Shown here: in pieces, positions 19,715 through 28,387 of the stretch | Numbering within the stretch: the stretch's first letter is position 1 | Layout: each line of letters opens with the position of its first letter | Origin: Myxococcales bacterium | Lineage (GTDB): Bacteria > Myxococcota_A > Polyangia > Polyangiales > Polyangiaceae | Direction: 5' to 3' | Assembly: GCA_023248815.1 (NCBI GenBank) | Contig: JAHFDV010000010.1 | Location: 1 to 34,930, forward strand | Length of the DNA stretch: 34,930 nt | The notes under the pieces: generated by a model | Database searches by the model: none | Told to the model about the DNA's origin: nothing | What the model saw: only the letters and a program-made list of their open reading frames with translations | Translations under genes and position numbers: made by a program

Positions 19715-21037
19715 TTACTTGCGGCGAGGTCGCGGAAGCCCGAGCTTGTCCATCTTGTAGCCGAGGATGCGCCTCGTAATGCCGAGAGCGGTTGCCGCTG
19801 TCGCCTGATTGCCGCCCGCTTCGGCGAGTGCACGCACGATGCGATCGCGCTCGGATGCATCGGTCGCTTTGGAAAGAGAGGAGGATGACGGATCACCTGG
19901 CGGTGCCGCGAGCGACGAAGGAGGCATCGAGAGCGAAGAGGGCGGGGGAGCCGGAACGGGCGCCGCAAGAGGCGGATCGAACATCAAGTGCTCGGTGAGG
20001 ATGACGTCACCTTCGCAGACGTGGATCGCGCGATCGATGACGTTGCGAAGCTCGCGTATGTTTCCGGGGAACCGATAGGCCTCGAGGATTGCGCGCGCCG
20101 CCTCCGATAAGGTCGGCACCGCTTGGTGGAGGCGCGCCGATGTCGAGGCGAGAAACGCATTGGCCAAGCCGACGACTTCATCGCGGCGCTCGCGGAGAGG
20201 TGGAATGCGAATCGTGAAGCCATTGAGCCTAAAAAGAAGGTCTTCGCGGAACTTTCCCATGACGGCCAGTGCGCGCAGATCGCGGTGAGTCGCCGAGATG
20301 AAACGCACGTCGATGGGCTTCGGCTTGAGGGCGCCGACGCGCCGAACTTCGCGACTCTCGAGCACGCGGAGGAGCTTGGCTTGTGTCTCCTCTGGCATCT
20401 CTCCGAGCTCGTCGAGAAAGAGCGTGCCGCCATCGGCCGATTCGATGAGACCTGCCTTGGCCTGAATCGCTCCCGTGAAAGCGCCGCGCTCGTGACCGAA
20501 GAGCTCGCTCTCGATCAAGGACGCGCTGAGGCCCGCGCAGTTGATCCGAACGAGCGGACCTCCGCTCCGCGAGCGCGCATGGAGCTCTTCTGCCATCACT
20601 TCTTTTCCGACGCCTGTTTCGCCGAGCAAAATGATGCTCACGTTGGTTCCTGCGAACTTGTCGACGAGACGGCGGACGTCGACCATGGCGGGCGCGGACG
20701 GACCGGTCTTTGCGCGAAGCAGAAGACGAATGGCGCCTACTTCGAGAATGGCTCCGGTTGGAAAGGGAACGCGCCCGGTGACGGGGGTTCCGTCGAGCCG
20801 CGTGCCGTTGGCGCTCTGAAGGTCTTCGATCTCCACGTTCTGATCGCTGAAGTGGAGGCGCGCGTGAAGCCGCGAGACCGAAGCATGAGGCAGATTGATC
20901 GCGCAGGCGTTTCCGCGACCGATGTCCAGCGTGCTTCCCGAGAGCTCGAAACGAGTGACGTGAGATTCCCAGCAGGCGATGAGTTCGCGCGCGTGGGAGG
21001 GAGCGCTGAGCGCGGCCGTCGTTTCGTCGTGGTCCAT
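19715..21037 (-). CDS. FHA domain-containing sigma54-dependent transcriptional regulator
   Basis: FHA-like [27 protein letters not shown]...[15 protein letters not shown]+ [47 protein letters not shown]-terminal Fis-type [31 protein letters not shown]. Confidence 0.93.
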   Translation of the reverse strand: MDHDETTAALSAPSHARELIACWESHVTRFELSGSTLDIGRGNACAINLPHASVSRLHARLHFSDQNVEIEDLQSANGTRLDGTPVTGRVPFPTGAILEVGAIRLLLRAKTGPSAPAMVDVRRLVDKFAGTNVSIILLGETGVGKEVMAEELHARSRSGGPLVRINCAGLSASLIESELFGHERGAFTGAIQAKAGLIESADGGTLFLDELGEMPEETQAKLLRVLESREVRRVGALKPKPIDVRFISATHRDLRALAVMGKFREDLLFRLNGFTIRIPPLRERRDEVVGLANAFLASTSARLHQAVPTLSEAARAILEAYRFPGNIRELRNVIDRAIHVCEGDVILTEHLMFDPPLAAPVPAPPPSSLSMPPSSLAAPPGDPSSSSLSKATDASERDRIVRALAEAGGNQATAATALGITRRILGYKMDKLGLPRPRRK

Positions 21038-21195
21038 CGCGGGGCCTAAGCCCGAGTATCGTACGAGAATGTCACAGTCAACGCGACGATTCCTTCGCCG
21101 TCCGTCGCACGTGATCGTTCCACCTACACGGAGGCGCTCATGTCCATTCTTTTGGGCGATTAACGGTCGCGGCGCGGTTGTGGCACACTCTTTCA

Positions 21196-21606
21196 ATGCC
21201 CCAGGTCTTGATCGTGGATGACGATCCCAGCATCCGTGCGCTCCTTTCGAAGGCGCTCTCCAACATGGCGGAGATTCACACCGCCACAGGGTGGATGGAC
21301 GCGATGAAGGCGCTCTCGGTGAAACGCTACGACACGATCTTGCTCGACCTCCACATGCCGGGCGTCGGCGGTCTCGCACTCCTCGACATTCTCTCGAAGA
21401 AGCCGGGTCCCAATCGCGAGACGCCCGTCTTCGTGATCACGGCCGACACGACCGAGGGGGCGCGGGCTCAAGCGCTCGCACGCAACGCCACCTACTTTTT
21501 GACGAAGCCGCTTTCGATCATGACGCTTCGCAATCTCGTCGAAGGTGTGCTGAAAAAACACGCGTTCAAAGGTGACCCGCCCTCCACGGGCGGTTCGGGG
21601 CACTGA
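21196..21606 (+). CDS. Stand-alone response regulator receiver protein
   Basis: VLIVDDDPSIRALLSKAL, DTILLDLHMPGVGGLALLD, PVFVITADTT, TYFLTKPLSIMTL; no output domain. Confidence 0.9.
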   Translation: MPQVLIVDDDPSIRALLSKALSNMAEIHTATGWMDAMKALSVKRYDTILLDLHMPGVGGLALLDILSKKPGPNRETPVFVITADTTEGARAQALARNATYFLTKPLSIMTLRNLVEGVLKKHAFKGDPPSTGGSGH

Positions 21607-21663
21607 CGCGTTCGACCGGGATTGCGCCGCGCTCTCGGCGACAGCGCCCATTCGGAAGCGAGC

Positions 21664-22443
21664 TCATTCCCTCATCGCGAGGTACCGCGCCCGGCGCTCC
21701 GGCGTGAAGTGCTCGATCGCGTAACGAAGCATCGTGCGCGGCATCGAAGACGCGTGGGTGTCCAAAAACTTCTCCAGATCGACGCGGGCGACGCGCTTTC
21801 CGACCTCGCGCAGCATCCAGCCGACGGCCTTCTGGATGAGATCGTGGCGATCTTCCAAGAGGGCCTCGGCGATGCGCAGCGTTTCCGCCGACTCACCCTC
21901 TTTGATGAAGTGAAACGTCGCGAGGACGGCGATGCGGCGTTCCCAAAGCAAATCCGAACGCACGAAACGGTCGAGCCATTTTCGTCTCTCGCCCTTCGAC
22001 CACGATTGCAACGTCGGGCCCACGACATACTCGGCGGAACAATCGACGAGATCCCAATTGTTGATGAATCGCGCGTGCGCCGTGTAGCTCTCGAAGATCG
22101 CCTTGCGTGCTTCTTCATCCCCTCGGGCGTAGTCCCGCACCATCGACAAGAGTCCGAGCATGCGCGCCTCGTGGAGACGGTTCCGCACGAGCTTCTCGAT
22201 TTCGGAAAGAGGAAGCGTTGCGATCCTCACGAGGGACCGCACTTCGGGAACGGAGACGCCAAGGAAGACGTCGCCTTCGCCGTACTCGCCCTTGCCCGTC
22301 TTGAAGAAGCGCACGACTGCCTTGGCGCGCGTTGCGTCACCTTTCTGCTCGAGCCGCGCGAGGGCCGTCTTGGCGTCGAGTATTTCGCCGGCACTCTTGC
22401 GAGCGGATTTCGCGCCAGCGTGTCCAGTAGGGGAGGATTTCAT
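21664..22443 (-). CDS. DNA alkylation repair protein (AlkD-like)
   Basis: FFKTGKGEYGEGDVFLGVSVPEVR, NNWDLVDCSAEYVVGPTL, LWERRIAVLATFHFIKEG, DLIQKAVGWMLREVGKR, MLRYAIEHF. Confidence 0.92.
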   Translation of the reverse strand: MKSSPTGHAGAKSARKSAGEILDAKTALARLEQKGDATRAKAVVRFFKTGKGEYGEGDVFLGVSVPEVRSLVRIATLPLSEIEKLVRNRLHEARMLGLLSMVRDYARGDEEARKAIFESYTAHARFINNWDLVDCSAEYVVGPTLQSWSKGERRKWLDRFVRSDLLWERRIAVLATFHFIKEGESAETLRIAEALLEDRHDLIQKAVGWMLREVGKRVARVDLEKFLDTHASSMPRTMLRYAIEHFTPERRARYLAMRE

Positions 22444-22620
22444 GGGAGCTCGGGAGAAAGGGAGCCTCTGGTAGGCCGCAAAACGCGATTCCTGGAAGGT
22501 ATCCCACTGCAGCCCCGTTCGCGAGATGACGAGGATTTTTGGAGGCTGGAAAAACATTCTCGCGTCCTCCGAGAATTCTCGCGAATCGCGTGACCCTTCT
22601 TTCTGCGGCTTCCCTACGTA

Positions 22621-23238
22621 TTGGTTGTGGAATCGAAGCCTTTGTCTGCAGAGCCCATCCTGAGGCTCGAGGCGCTCGATCTCGCGAGGCGCGCCGCTTC
22701 CGGCGACACCGCAGCCACCGCGGAGCTACTTCGTTTGCTCGCGCCAGAAATGCGCCGCGTGGTTGTCGGCGTCATGGGGTCGCAGTCGCCCGACGTCGAC
22801 GATGCGCTCCAGCAATCCCTGATTGGGCTCATCCATGCACTCCCCGCGTTTCGCGGTGAATGCGCGCCTGCCGGCTATGCCTGCCGCATCGCCTTTCGTA
22901 CGGCCCTCGCCGTACGCACGAGCTCTCGTCGTCACACCGTGAATCGTCGCGACGCCGACGAAGCGCACGAGCTCGTCAGCAAAGATCGTCCCGATACCGA
23001 CCTCTTCGGACAGCGGCGCACGGAAATCGTCCGCACGCTGCTCGAAGAACTCCCCCGTGAACAAGCAGAAGCGTTGGCCATGCGCACGATGATGGGTTGG
23101 TCGCTCGAAGAAATCGCGAGCTCGTGCGAAGCACCGGTGAACACCGTTCGTAGCCGTTTGCGTCTCGCAAAAGACGCACTTCGGAAAAAGATCGAGAGCG
23201 ATCCCGCTCTCCTCGAACTCCTGGGGAATCCGTCGTGA
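22621..23238 (+). CDS. ECF-type RNA polymerase sigma factor
   Basis: Sigma2-like DVDDALQQSLIGLIHALPAFRG; sigma4-like LLEELPREQAEALAMRTMMGWSLEEIASSCEAPVNTVRSRLRLAKDALRKKI. Start TTG 22621 or GTG 22627. Confidence 0.87.
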   Translation: MVVESKPLSAEPILRLEALDLARRAASGDTAATAELLRLLAPEMRRVVVGVMGSQSPDVDDALQQSLIGLIHALPAFRGECAPAGYACRIAFRTALAVRTSSRRHTVNRRDADEAHELVSKDRPDTDLFGQRRTEIVRTLLEELPREQAEALAMRTMMGWSLEEIASSCEAPVNTVRSRLRLAKDALRKKIESDPALLELLGNPS

Positions 23239-24548
23239 AGGTTTTGGAATTTCATCTCGACGATCTCGTTGATCGTGAAATGTCGGGCACGCTCACGCCG
23301 AGTGAACGCATTCGCCTCGATGATCACCTCGTGCGCTGCACGAGCTGCCGTCTCGAGCAGATGGTGCGCGACGATTTCGACCGCGAGCTCGCGGACGAAG
23401 GTCCCATCAGCGTCAGCGAGATTGCGATCGGAGCAATGCGCGCCGCCGAGCTGCAAACGACCGGACTCGAGATGGCCGCACTCGGGATTCACGAGCACGC
23501 TCCCAAAGAGACGATAGTCGCCTCGAAGGTCGAAAGCTCGAACTCGCGGAATGCGATTCAGGAGCCGAAACACGAACACCATCAGCGCCCATCGGTGCAT
23601 GCCACCTCGACACGAAAAGCGCCGCGCCGCTTCGTGCTCTCGCTTGCCGCGGCGGCAGTGCTCGTCGGTGGTGTTGCCGTAGCTCGCAACGGATCGCCAC
23701 TTCGTGCATGGAATTACGTCGTCGACTCGGTGCGCGGTTCCAAGGAAGAAGTGCGAGAGCTCGCAAGCCAACGGACGACAGTGACCCGTGCGGCGTCTCG
23801 TGCTCTCGAAACGGCAGCCGTCGCGCAGGGAAGGCCGACTGCCTCGGTGAACGAGCCCGAGTCGCCGAGCGTCGATGCGCGTGAAGCGGAGCGCCGCGAG
23901 TTCGAAGAGCTACGTGCAATCGAAGCCGTGCGCGTCGAGCGTGAAGAATCGCTGGCCCACACGCGGCCCGTGCTTGCGAGCGCGAGCGGCGGCATCGCTG
24001 GCGGAGCAAACAGCGCGGGTTCGGCTCCGCGCACGAAGGACCTTTCGGCATCGAGCGTTGCCTACAGCACCACGAAGCCTCCGTTCGTCTCGAGCGGCGC
24101 TCCGACAGTGCCTTCGGCGACTCCAACGGCCGCGAGCTCGGGGACGAATTCCGCGATGGCCGACGCGCCACGAGAGACTTCGGCGCTTCTTTTCGACCGC
24201 GCAACGCATGCGCGCCGTTTCGGAAATCGATCGGAGGCCACGCGTCTCTATGGGGAGCTTCTGCGCAACTATCCGGCGAGCTCGGAGGCGCGCCTCTCCT
24301 TGGCCACGCTCGCACGTCTCAATCTCGACGCAGGTGACACGGCGAGCGCACTCGATGGCTTCACTCGCTATCTCGTCTCGGGCGATTCTTCGCTCCGCGA
24401 AGAGGCCATGGAAGGGCGCGCGGTAGCGCTCCGGAGACTCGGTCACTCCGCAGAAGAGCGAGACGCGTGGGACTTGCTGCTCCGCTCCTATCCCGATTCC
24501 GTTTATGCGCCGCTTGCGACTCAACGAATGCAAACGCTGAAGCCTTGA
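23235..24548 (+). CDS. Anti-sigma factor-like membrane protein with C-terminal TPR-like region
   Basis: zf-HC2-like RIRLDDHLVRCTSCRLEQ; TM RRFVLSLAAAAVLVGGVAVA; TPR-like ALLFDRATHARRFGNRSEATRLYGELLRNYP...; GTG start overlaps the sigma-factor stop (GTGA 23235-23238). Confidence 0.85.
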   Translation: MKVLEFHLDDLVDREMSGTLTPSERIRLDDHLVRCTSCRLEQMVRDDFDRELADEGPISVSEIAIGAMRAAELQTTGLEMAALGIHEHAPKETIVASKVESSNSRNAIQEPKHEHHQRPSVHATSTRKAPRRFVLSLAAAAVLVGGVAVARNGSPLRAWNYVVDSVRGSKEEVRELASQRTTVTRAASRALETAAVAQGRPTASVNEPESPSVDAREAERREFEELRAIEAVRVEREESLAHTRPVLASASGGIAGGANSAGSAPRTKDLSASSVAYSTTKPPFVSSGAPTVPSATPTAASSGTNSAMADAPRETSALLFDRATHARRFGNRSEATRLYGELLRNYPASSEARLSLATLARLNLDAGDTASALDGFTRYLVSGDSSLREEAMEGRAVALRRLGHSAEERDAWDLLLRSYPDSVYAPLATQRMQTLKP

Positions 24549-24561
24549 GTAAGGTTGAGCG

Positions 24562-25683
24562 GTGATGTCTCGACCGCGAGCCTTGCCGACATCCGCCCGC
24601 GCGGTGGTTTTTGGTATCGCACTGATGGGAATCGCATCTCCCCTCTCTTTCGCAATGCGAGCGGCGCACGCCCAAGAGCGGACGAGTACGCGTGAGGTCA
24701 TCGTCGACCGCGGCGACGTCACGGACCCAGAGCTCGAGCTCACCTTGCGCGAGCTCTTTCAGCGCAACCATCTGCTCTATGTCGACATCACGGGGACCGG
24801 ATCGGAGCGAAGAGGACTCGCGCGGGTGACCTTGCGAGTAACGGGTGACGGGATTTCCGTCATGGTCGTTCGGGACGAGAAAAATATCGCACGTGAAGTG
24901 AAGATGGCGCAGTCCACGGCGCTCACCCGCGAGATCGTCGCGCACGTCGTTCTCTCCGCCGTCGATCCCGCCGCGCTCGCCGCCGAATCGAAGCCGCCCG
25001 AGCCCGCCCCAGAAAAGCCCGAGGAGCCACCTGCCGTTCCCAAAGAAGCGCCCCCTGCGATCCCCGAACGCTCTGCCACGAAAGAAAGCGCCAGAAAAAG
25101 CGCTCTTTCCTTCGCGTTCGGTCTTCACGGTGGACCTGCGCTTCCTGCCGAGCGCGAGGCTGCCGTGAATTTTCTCGCGAGCGCGCGGCTCGTCTACGAA
25201 GGCTCACCGCGGGTCGCGATTGGTGTCGAGGGGGGCGGCGCGCTTCCGCAAGAGATCGATCGCGCAGGAACACATGGCACGTTCAACTCGCTTCCGCTCC
25301 GTGCACGCGTAGCGATCGAATTTCTGTCACGTGACGTCGTCCGCTTGGAGGTGGGCGCTTCTGCCGGCATCGAAGTGCAGCGCTTTCGTGCCGAGACATT
25401 CACCGAGGGCGCGACTGTAGTCTCGGGCGGGTCCACCCTTTCTAGCTCCTCGCGCGTCGAACCGTTGCTGGGCGGTTTTCTTGCGGCGCGATTCCGTCTT
25501 TCACGCGAGATTGATCTCGTGACGACGGGAGGTCTCGAAGTCGACCTCGCGACGCGTCGCTGGACTACTTCTCGTCCCGAAGCGACGATCGTCGAATCGT
25601 CGCGCGTGCGTCCCTATGGCCTCATCGGCATCGAATGGACTCTGCTCGGCGAAAAGTCGAGTTCGCTGGAGGCCATGAAATGA
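24562..25683 (+). CDS. Exported protein, probable outer-membrane beta-barrel C-terminus
   Basis: Signal peptide-like N-terminus; Pro-rich linker EPAPEKPEEPPAVPKEAPPAIPE; alternating beta-strand C-terminal region (FAFGLHGGPALPAE...). ATG 24565 is an alternative start. Confidence 0.65.
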   Translation: MMSRPRALPTSARAVVFGIALMGIASPLSFAMRAAHAQERTSTREVIVDRGDVTDPELELTLRELFQRNHLLYVDITGTGSERRGLARVTLRVTGDGISVMVVRDEKNIAREVKMAQSTALTREIVAHVVLSAVDPAALAAESKPPEPAPEKPEEPPAVPKEAPPAIPERSATKESARKSALSFAFGLHGGPALPAEREAAVNFLASARLVYEGSPRVAIGVEGGGALPQEIDRAGTHGTFNSLPLRARVAIEFLSRDVVRLEVGASAGIEVQRFRAETFTEGATVVSGGSTLSSSSRVEPLLGGFLAARFRLSREIDLVTTGGLEVDLATRRWTTSRPEATIVESSRVRPYGLIGIEWTLLGEKSSSLEAMK

Positions 25684-26264
25684 AGTACTTCGTGAGTCTG
25701 TTCCTCGTCGTCGCGACGCCACTCGTCGTCGCTTGCGAAGTCGAGGACATCGTCGTCGTCACACGAGATGCCGGCGTCGACACGGGAACGGGGGGTTGCC
25801 AGGAAGACTCCGACTGCCCTTCCGGCGAATTCTGCGACAAGCATGGGTGCGGCGCGACGAGCGGGACGTGCACGCCAGAATTGTCGACCTGCTCGCCCGC
25901 GCAAGATCCGGTCTGCGGGTGCGACGGCGTCACTTATTACAACGATTGCTTTCGCAAGCGAACCGAGCCGCATGTCCCTCTCAATCACCACGAAGAATGC
26001 GGACCGAGTGGAAGGCCTTGCGATGTAGCCGGCGAATGTGGGTCGCAAGCGTCCTGCGGCCTTCTCCTCGCCCCCAACTCGCACGCATGCGCCAAGGCGG
26101 TTGGTAGGTGTTGGGTACTGCCCACGACCTGCGACGAATCGGAAGGGGGCGATCGGTTCAGCGAGTGCGTTCCCGAGGGCATACCGGCGAAACCATGTGA
26201 ATCTTTGTGCCTGACGATCCAGAGCGAAAGGCCACATGTGCGCGAATTCAAGTGCCCGAAGTGA
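25680..26264 (+). CDS. Kazal-type domain lipoprotein
   Basis: MKYFVSLFLVVATPLVVACEVED lipobox; Cys-rich Kazal motif CSPAQDPVCGCDGVTYYNDCFRKR; ATG overlaps the upstream stop (ATGA 25680-25683). Confidence 0.8.
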   Translation: MKYFVSLFLVVATPLVVACEVEDIVVVTRDAGVDTGTGGCQEDSDCPSGEFCDKHGCGATSGTCTPELSTCSPAQDPVCGCDGVTYYNDCFRKRTEPHVPLNHHEECGPSGRPCDVAGECGSQASCGLLLAPNSHACAKAVGRCWVLPTTCDESEGGDRFSECVPEGIPAKPCESLCLTIQSERPHVREFKCPK

Positions 26265-26313
26265 ATTGCGAATGCTCGTGATCCTTTTCTGAAAGGGATC
26301 CCACGATCTGTTC

Positions 26314-26353
26314 GAGGGCTCTCTCGTCCCCCCCAGAGAGCCCTCATTTCTTT
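26314..26353 (+). terminator. Rho-independent-like terminator of the sigma-factor operon
   Basis: GAGGGCTCTCT-CGTCCCCCCC-AGAGAGCCCTC hairpin followed by ATTTCTTTCTT; 50 nt after the Kazal gene stop. Confidence 0.75.
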
Positions 26354-26777
26354 CTTCACGACTGGAGCCATCCCCCAACATGGCGCCTTTACGCATGGCG
26401 TCCCGGAGTACGCGGCGTTCGGCCAACCCGACACGACGAACGCGGTCGACAACGTCGTAGGCAACGAAGACCTCGAGACCATTCACACGCGAGACGAGTC
26501 GTCAGGGCGACGGCGCAATGCTCGCTTGGAAGCGCCTCGTCGTTTCCGTGTGATCCGCGAAGGTAGAGACGCTCCGGCCAGTGTCGCAATGTGTGTGCGT
26601 ACGCTAGCGGTTTCGAGCGTGGTGTGACGAAAGCGCGCGCTCGCCACACCGGGTACTCTGCACGGATCTAGACTTTTCGAGCACTTGCGAGAGTGCAAAT
26701 GTTGGCATCGGGGTTGCTCTTCAATTGTTGCAGGAAGAGAGCGGATCACTCGCTCCCATTCCCGGAAGAGGCCAAAG

Positions 26778-27065
26778 ATGAGTAACCCAACAGCCGGCAA
26801 GAAGCATGGTTCGACCGTTTCTCTAGGTTCACTCGCTCGCGTCACGCGCGAAGAAGCAACGAGATACGTTGCAGCGCATGGCGGTGAAGAGCTCGATGCA
26901 GCGATCGCACTCGCGGTCGATCGCAACCTGCTCGAGGGTACTTCTGGCGAACCAGATGACGCGGACGTCCACCAAGCGCTCTACCTGCTTCGTAAGGCAT
27001 TGGGCGAAGACGCCCCGAGCTTCGACACCATGCGTGTCGAACTGCGTCACCGTCGCGCCGCCTAG
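26778..27065 (+). CDS. Small hypothetical protein
   Basis: MSNPTAGKKHGSTVSLGSLARVTREEATRYVAAHGGEELDAAIALAVDRNLLEG...; internal ATG preferred over ORF start 26685. Confidence 0.5.
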   Translation: MSNPTAGKKHGSTVSLGSLARVTREEATRYVAAHGGEELDAAIALAVDRNLLEGTSGEPDDADVHQALYLLRKALGEDAPSFDTMRVELRHRRAA

Positions 27066-27160
27066 TCGCGCCGAATAGTCGTTCCGTACGGTCGATCGCG
27101 TACGACCCGATCCCCCTCCGAATTTGCCCAGCTCGAGACTTCGGGCTTAGGTTCGGAGGC

Positions 27161-27523
27161 ATGAAGATCGACGTTCACGCCGAAGGTCCGCTCACGAGTG
27201 CAAGGCAAAATCTCGCTACGCTTTTGGTGCGAGAAACGCTTCAGCCGGTCGAAGAAGACATTCGCTCGGTGTCCGTGCGAGTTCCTTCTCGGCAAGAACG
27301 AAGCGCGCGCCTCTCATTCGAAGTCGAGGTCGAGCTGTTCGATGGTCGAAAGTTCAACGGGCTGGCCGCGGACGACGTCATCGCGGACGGAATCGAACAT
27401 GCGCTCCACGCCGCACGTCGAGGCGCCTATCGGATGCTCGGTCGCCCGCTTCCAGAACGTATCTCCGTAAACGATCGCGTGACCGAAGACGTGTCGCATT
27501 TCGATCGTCGCAAGAGTGCCTGA
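27161..27523 (+). CDS. Small protein, possibly HPF/RaiA-like ribosome-associated fold
   Basis: MKIDVHAEG...VRVPSRQERSARLSFEVEVELFDGRKFNGLAADDVIADGIEHALHAARRGAYRMLG; beta-alpha-beta-beta-beta-alpha arrangement suggested by eye. Family assignment tentative. Confidence 0.55.
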   Translation: MKIDVHAEGPLTSARQNLATLLVRETLQPVEEDIRSVSVRVPSRQERSARLSFEVEVELFDGRKFNGLAADDVIADGIEHALHAARRGAYRMLGRPLPERISVNDRVTEDVSHFDRRKSA

Positions 27524-27540
27524 GCGCTAGAACGCTCTTC

Positions 27541-28044
27541 GTGGACGATAAAAAGGCACGCATCGCCGAGAAGAGGCGATTGATCGACGCCATTCGTGAA
27601 GCTCTCACGACCGAACGCGTCGAGAGCGCACGGCTCGCGAAAGATGCGGCCAACGCAGCGACGCACGAAGAAGCGCGCTCCGAGGGCGACAAGGACACGC
27701 GCGCGACCGAGGCCTCTTACATTGCGCGAGGCCAAGCAGAACGCGTCCACGTGATCGATCAAACGCTGCTGCAGCTCGGCGGTCTCGAGTGTCGCGCTTT
27801 TGGATCCGAAGATCGTATCGCCATCACTGCCGTCATCGATGTCGAGCAAGAGCCGAAGACTGCGCGCTACTTCCTTCTCCCCTCGGGCGGCGGGATGAAG
27901 CTCACGTTCGAAGGGGAACCCATCACGACGCTCGCCACGTCGAGTCCCCTCGGCAGAGCGCTCATCGGTCTAACGGAAGGCGAAGAAGCCGAGGTGCAAT
28001 CCCCGCAAGGTCTCAAGATTCACGCAATCTTGAAGGTGCGCTGA
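27541..28044 (+). CDS. GreA/GreB-family elongation factor-like protein
   Basis: Coiled-coil N-terminus (KKARIAEKRRLIDAIREALTTE...) and C-terminal YFLLPSGGGMKL...ITTLATSSPLGRALIGLTEGEEAEVQSPQGLKIHAILKV, matching the Gre C-terminal SPLGRALxGxxxGxxV pattern. Confidence 0.82.
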   Translation: MDDKKARIAEKRRLIDAIREALTTERVESARLAKDAANAATHEEARSEGDKDTRATEASYIARGQAERVHVIDQTLLQLGGLECRAFGSEDRIAITAVIDVEQEPKTARYFLLPSGGGMKLTFEGEPITTLATSSPLGRALIGLTEGEEAEVQSPQGLKIHAILKVR

Positions 28045-28060
28045 GCGCGGCCCGCCTCCT

Positions 28061-28387
28061 GCGTCCCGTTATGGGTTGAAAACGTCGCCGACCCGGCGAA
28101 CGAAGGTTCCCAAGAAAATATGCTTCTCTCGGGGACGGAGCTCTACCCGATGAGCCGGACCATCCGACCCCTCGCCCCCCACCGCGAACGATGTTCGCTC
28201 AAGACATAGAGGGGGTCGGCATGCGTCCCGTTATGGGTTGAAAACGTCCCCGGCCTGGCGAACGAAAGTTCGCCCAAGGACATATGAATCTCTTTGGGGA
28301 CAGGCTTTTGCCCATCGGGCGGGACCATCCGACCCTCGCCCCGTCGGGGGGTCGGCATGCGTCCCGTTATGGGTTGAAAACGTCCCC
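28061..28387. repeat. Short tandem repeat array: two full units (162 and 136 bp) plus a third partial copy
   Basis: GCGTCCCGTTATGGGTTGAAAACGTC starts at 28061, 28223 and 28359; the 41-nt GGGGGTCGGCATGCGTCCCGTTATGGGTTGAAAACGTCCCC is identical at 28211-28251 and 28347-28387. Bodies are alignable but diverged. Confidence 0.93.

Noticed and set aside
20123-21049. Plus-strand ORF antisense to the FHA-sigma54 regulator
   Set aside because: The minus-strand reading has unambiguous FHA, AAA+ and HTH motifs; the plus frame is a shadow.
21181-21200. sigma54-like promoter (TGGCAC...)
   Set aside because: The -12 GC element is absent at the correct spacing and the match overlaps the receiver gene start codon.
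28125-28170. tRNA D-arm-like stretch on the minus strand of repeat unit A (GGCTCATCGGGTAGAGC)
   Set aside because: No matching anticodon or T arm can be folded, and the motif is not kept in unit B.
28061-28387. Possible CRISPR array
   Set aside because: Only three repeat copies, 'spacers' of about 110-136 nt that are homologous to each other, and no cas genes.
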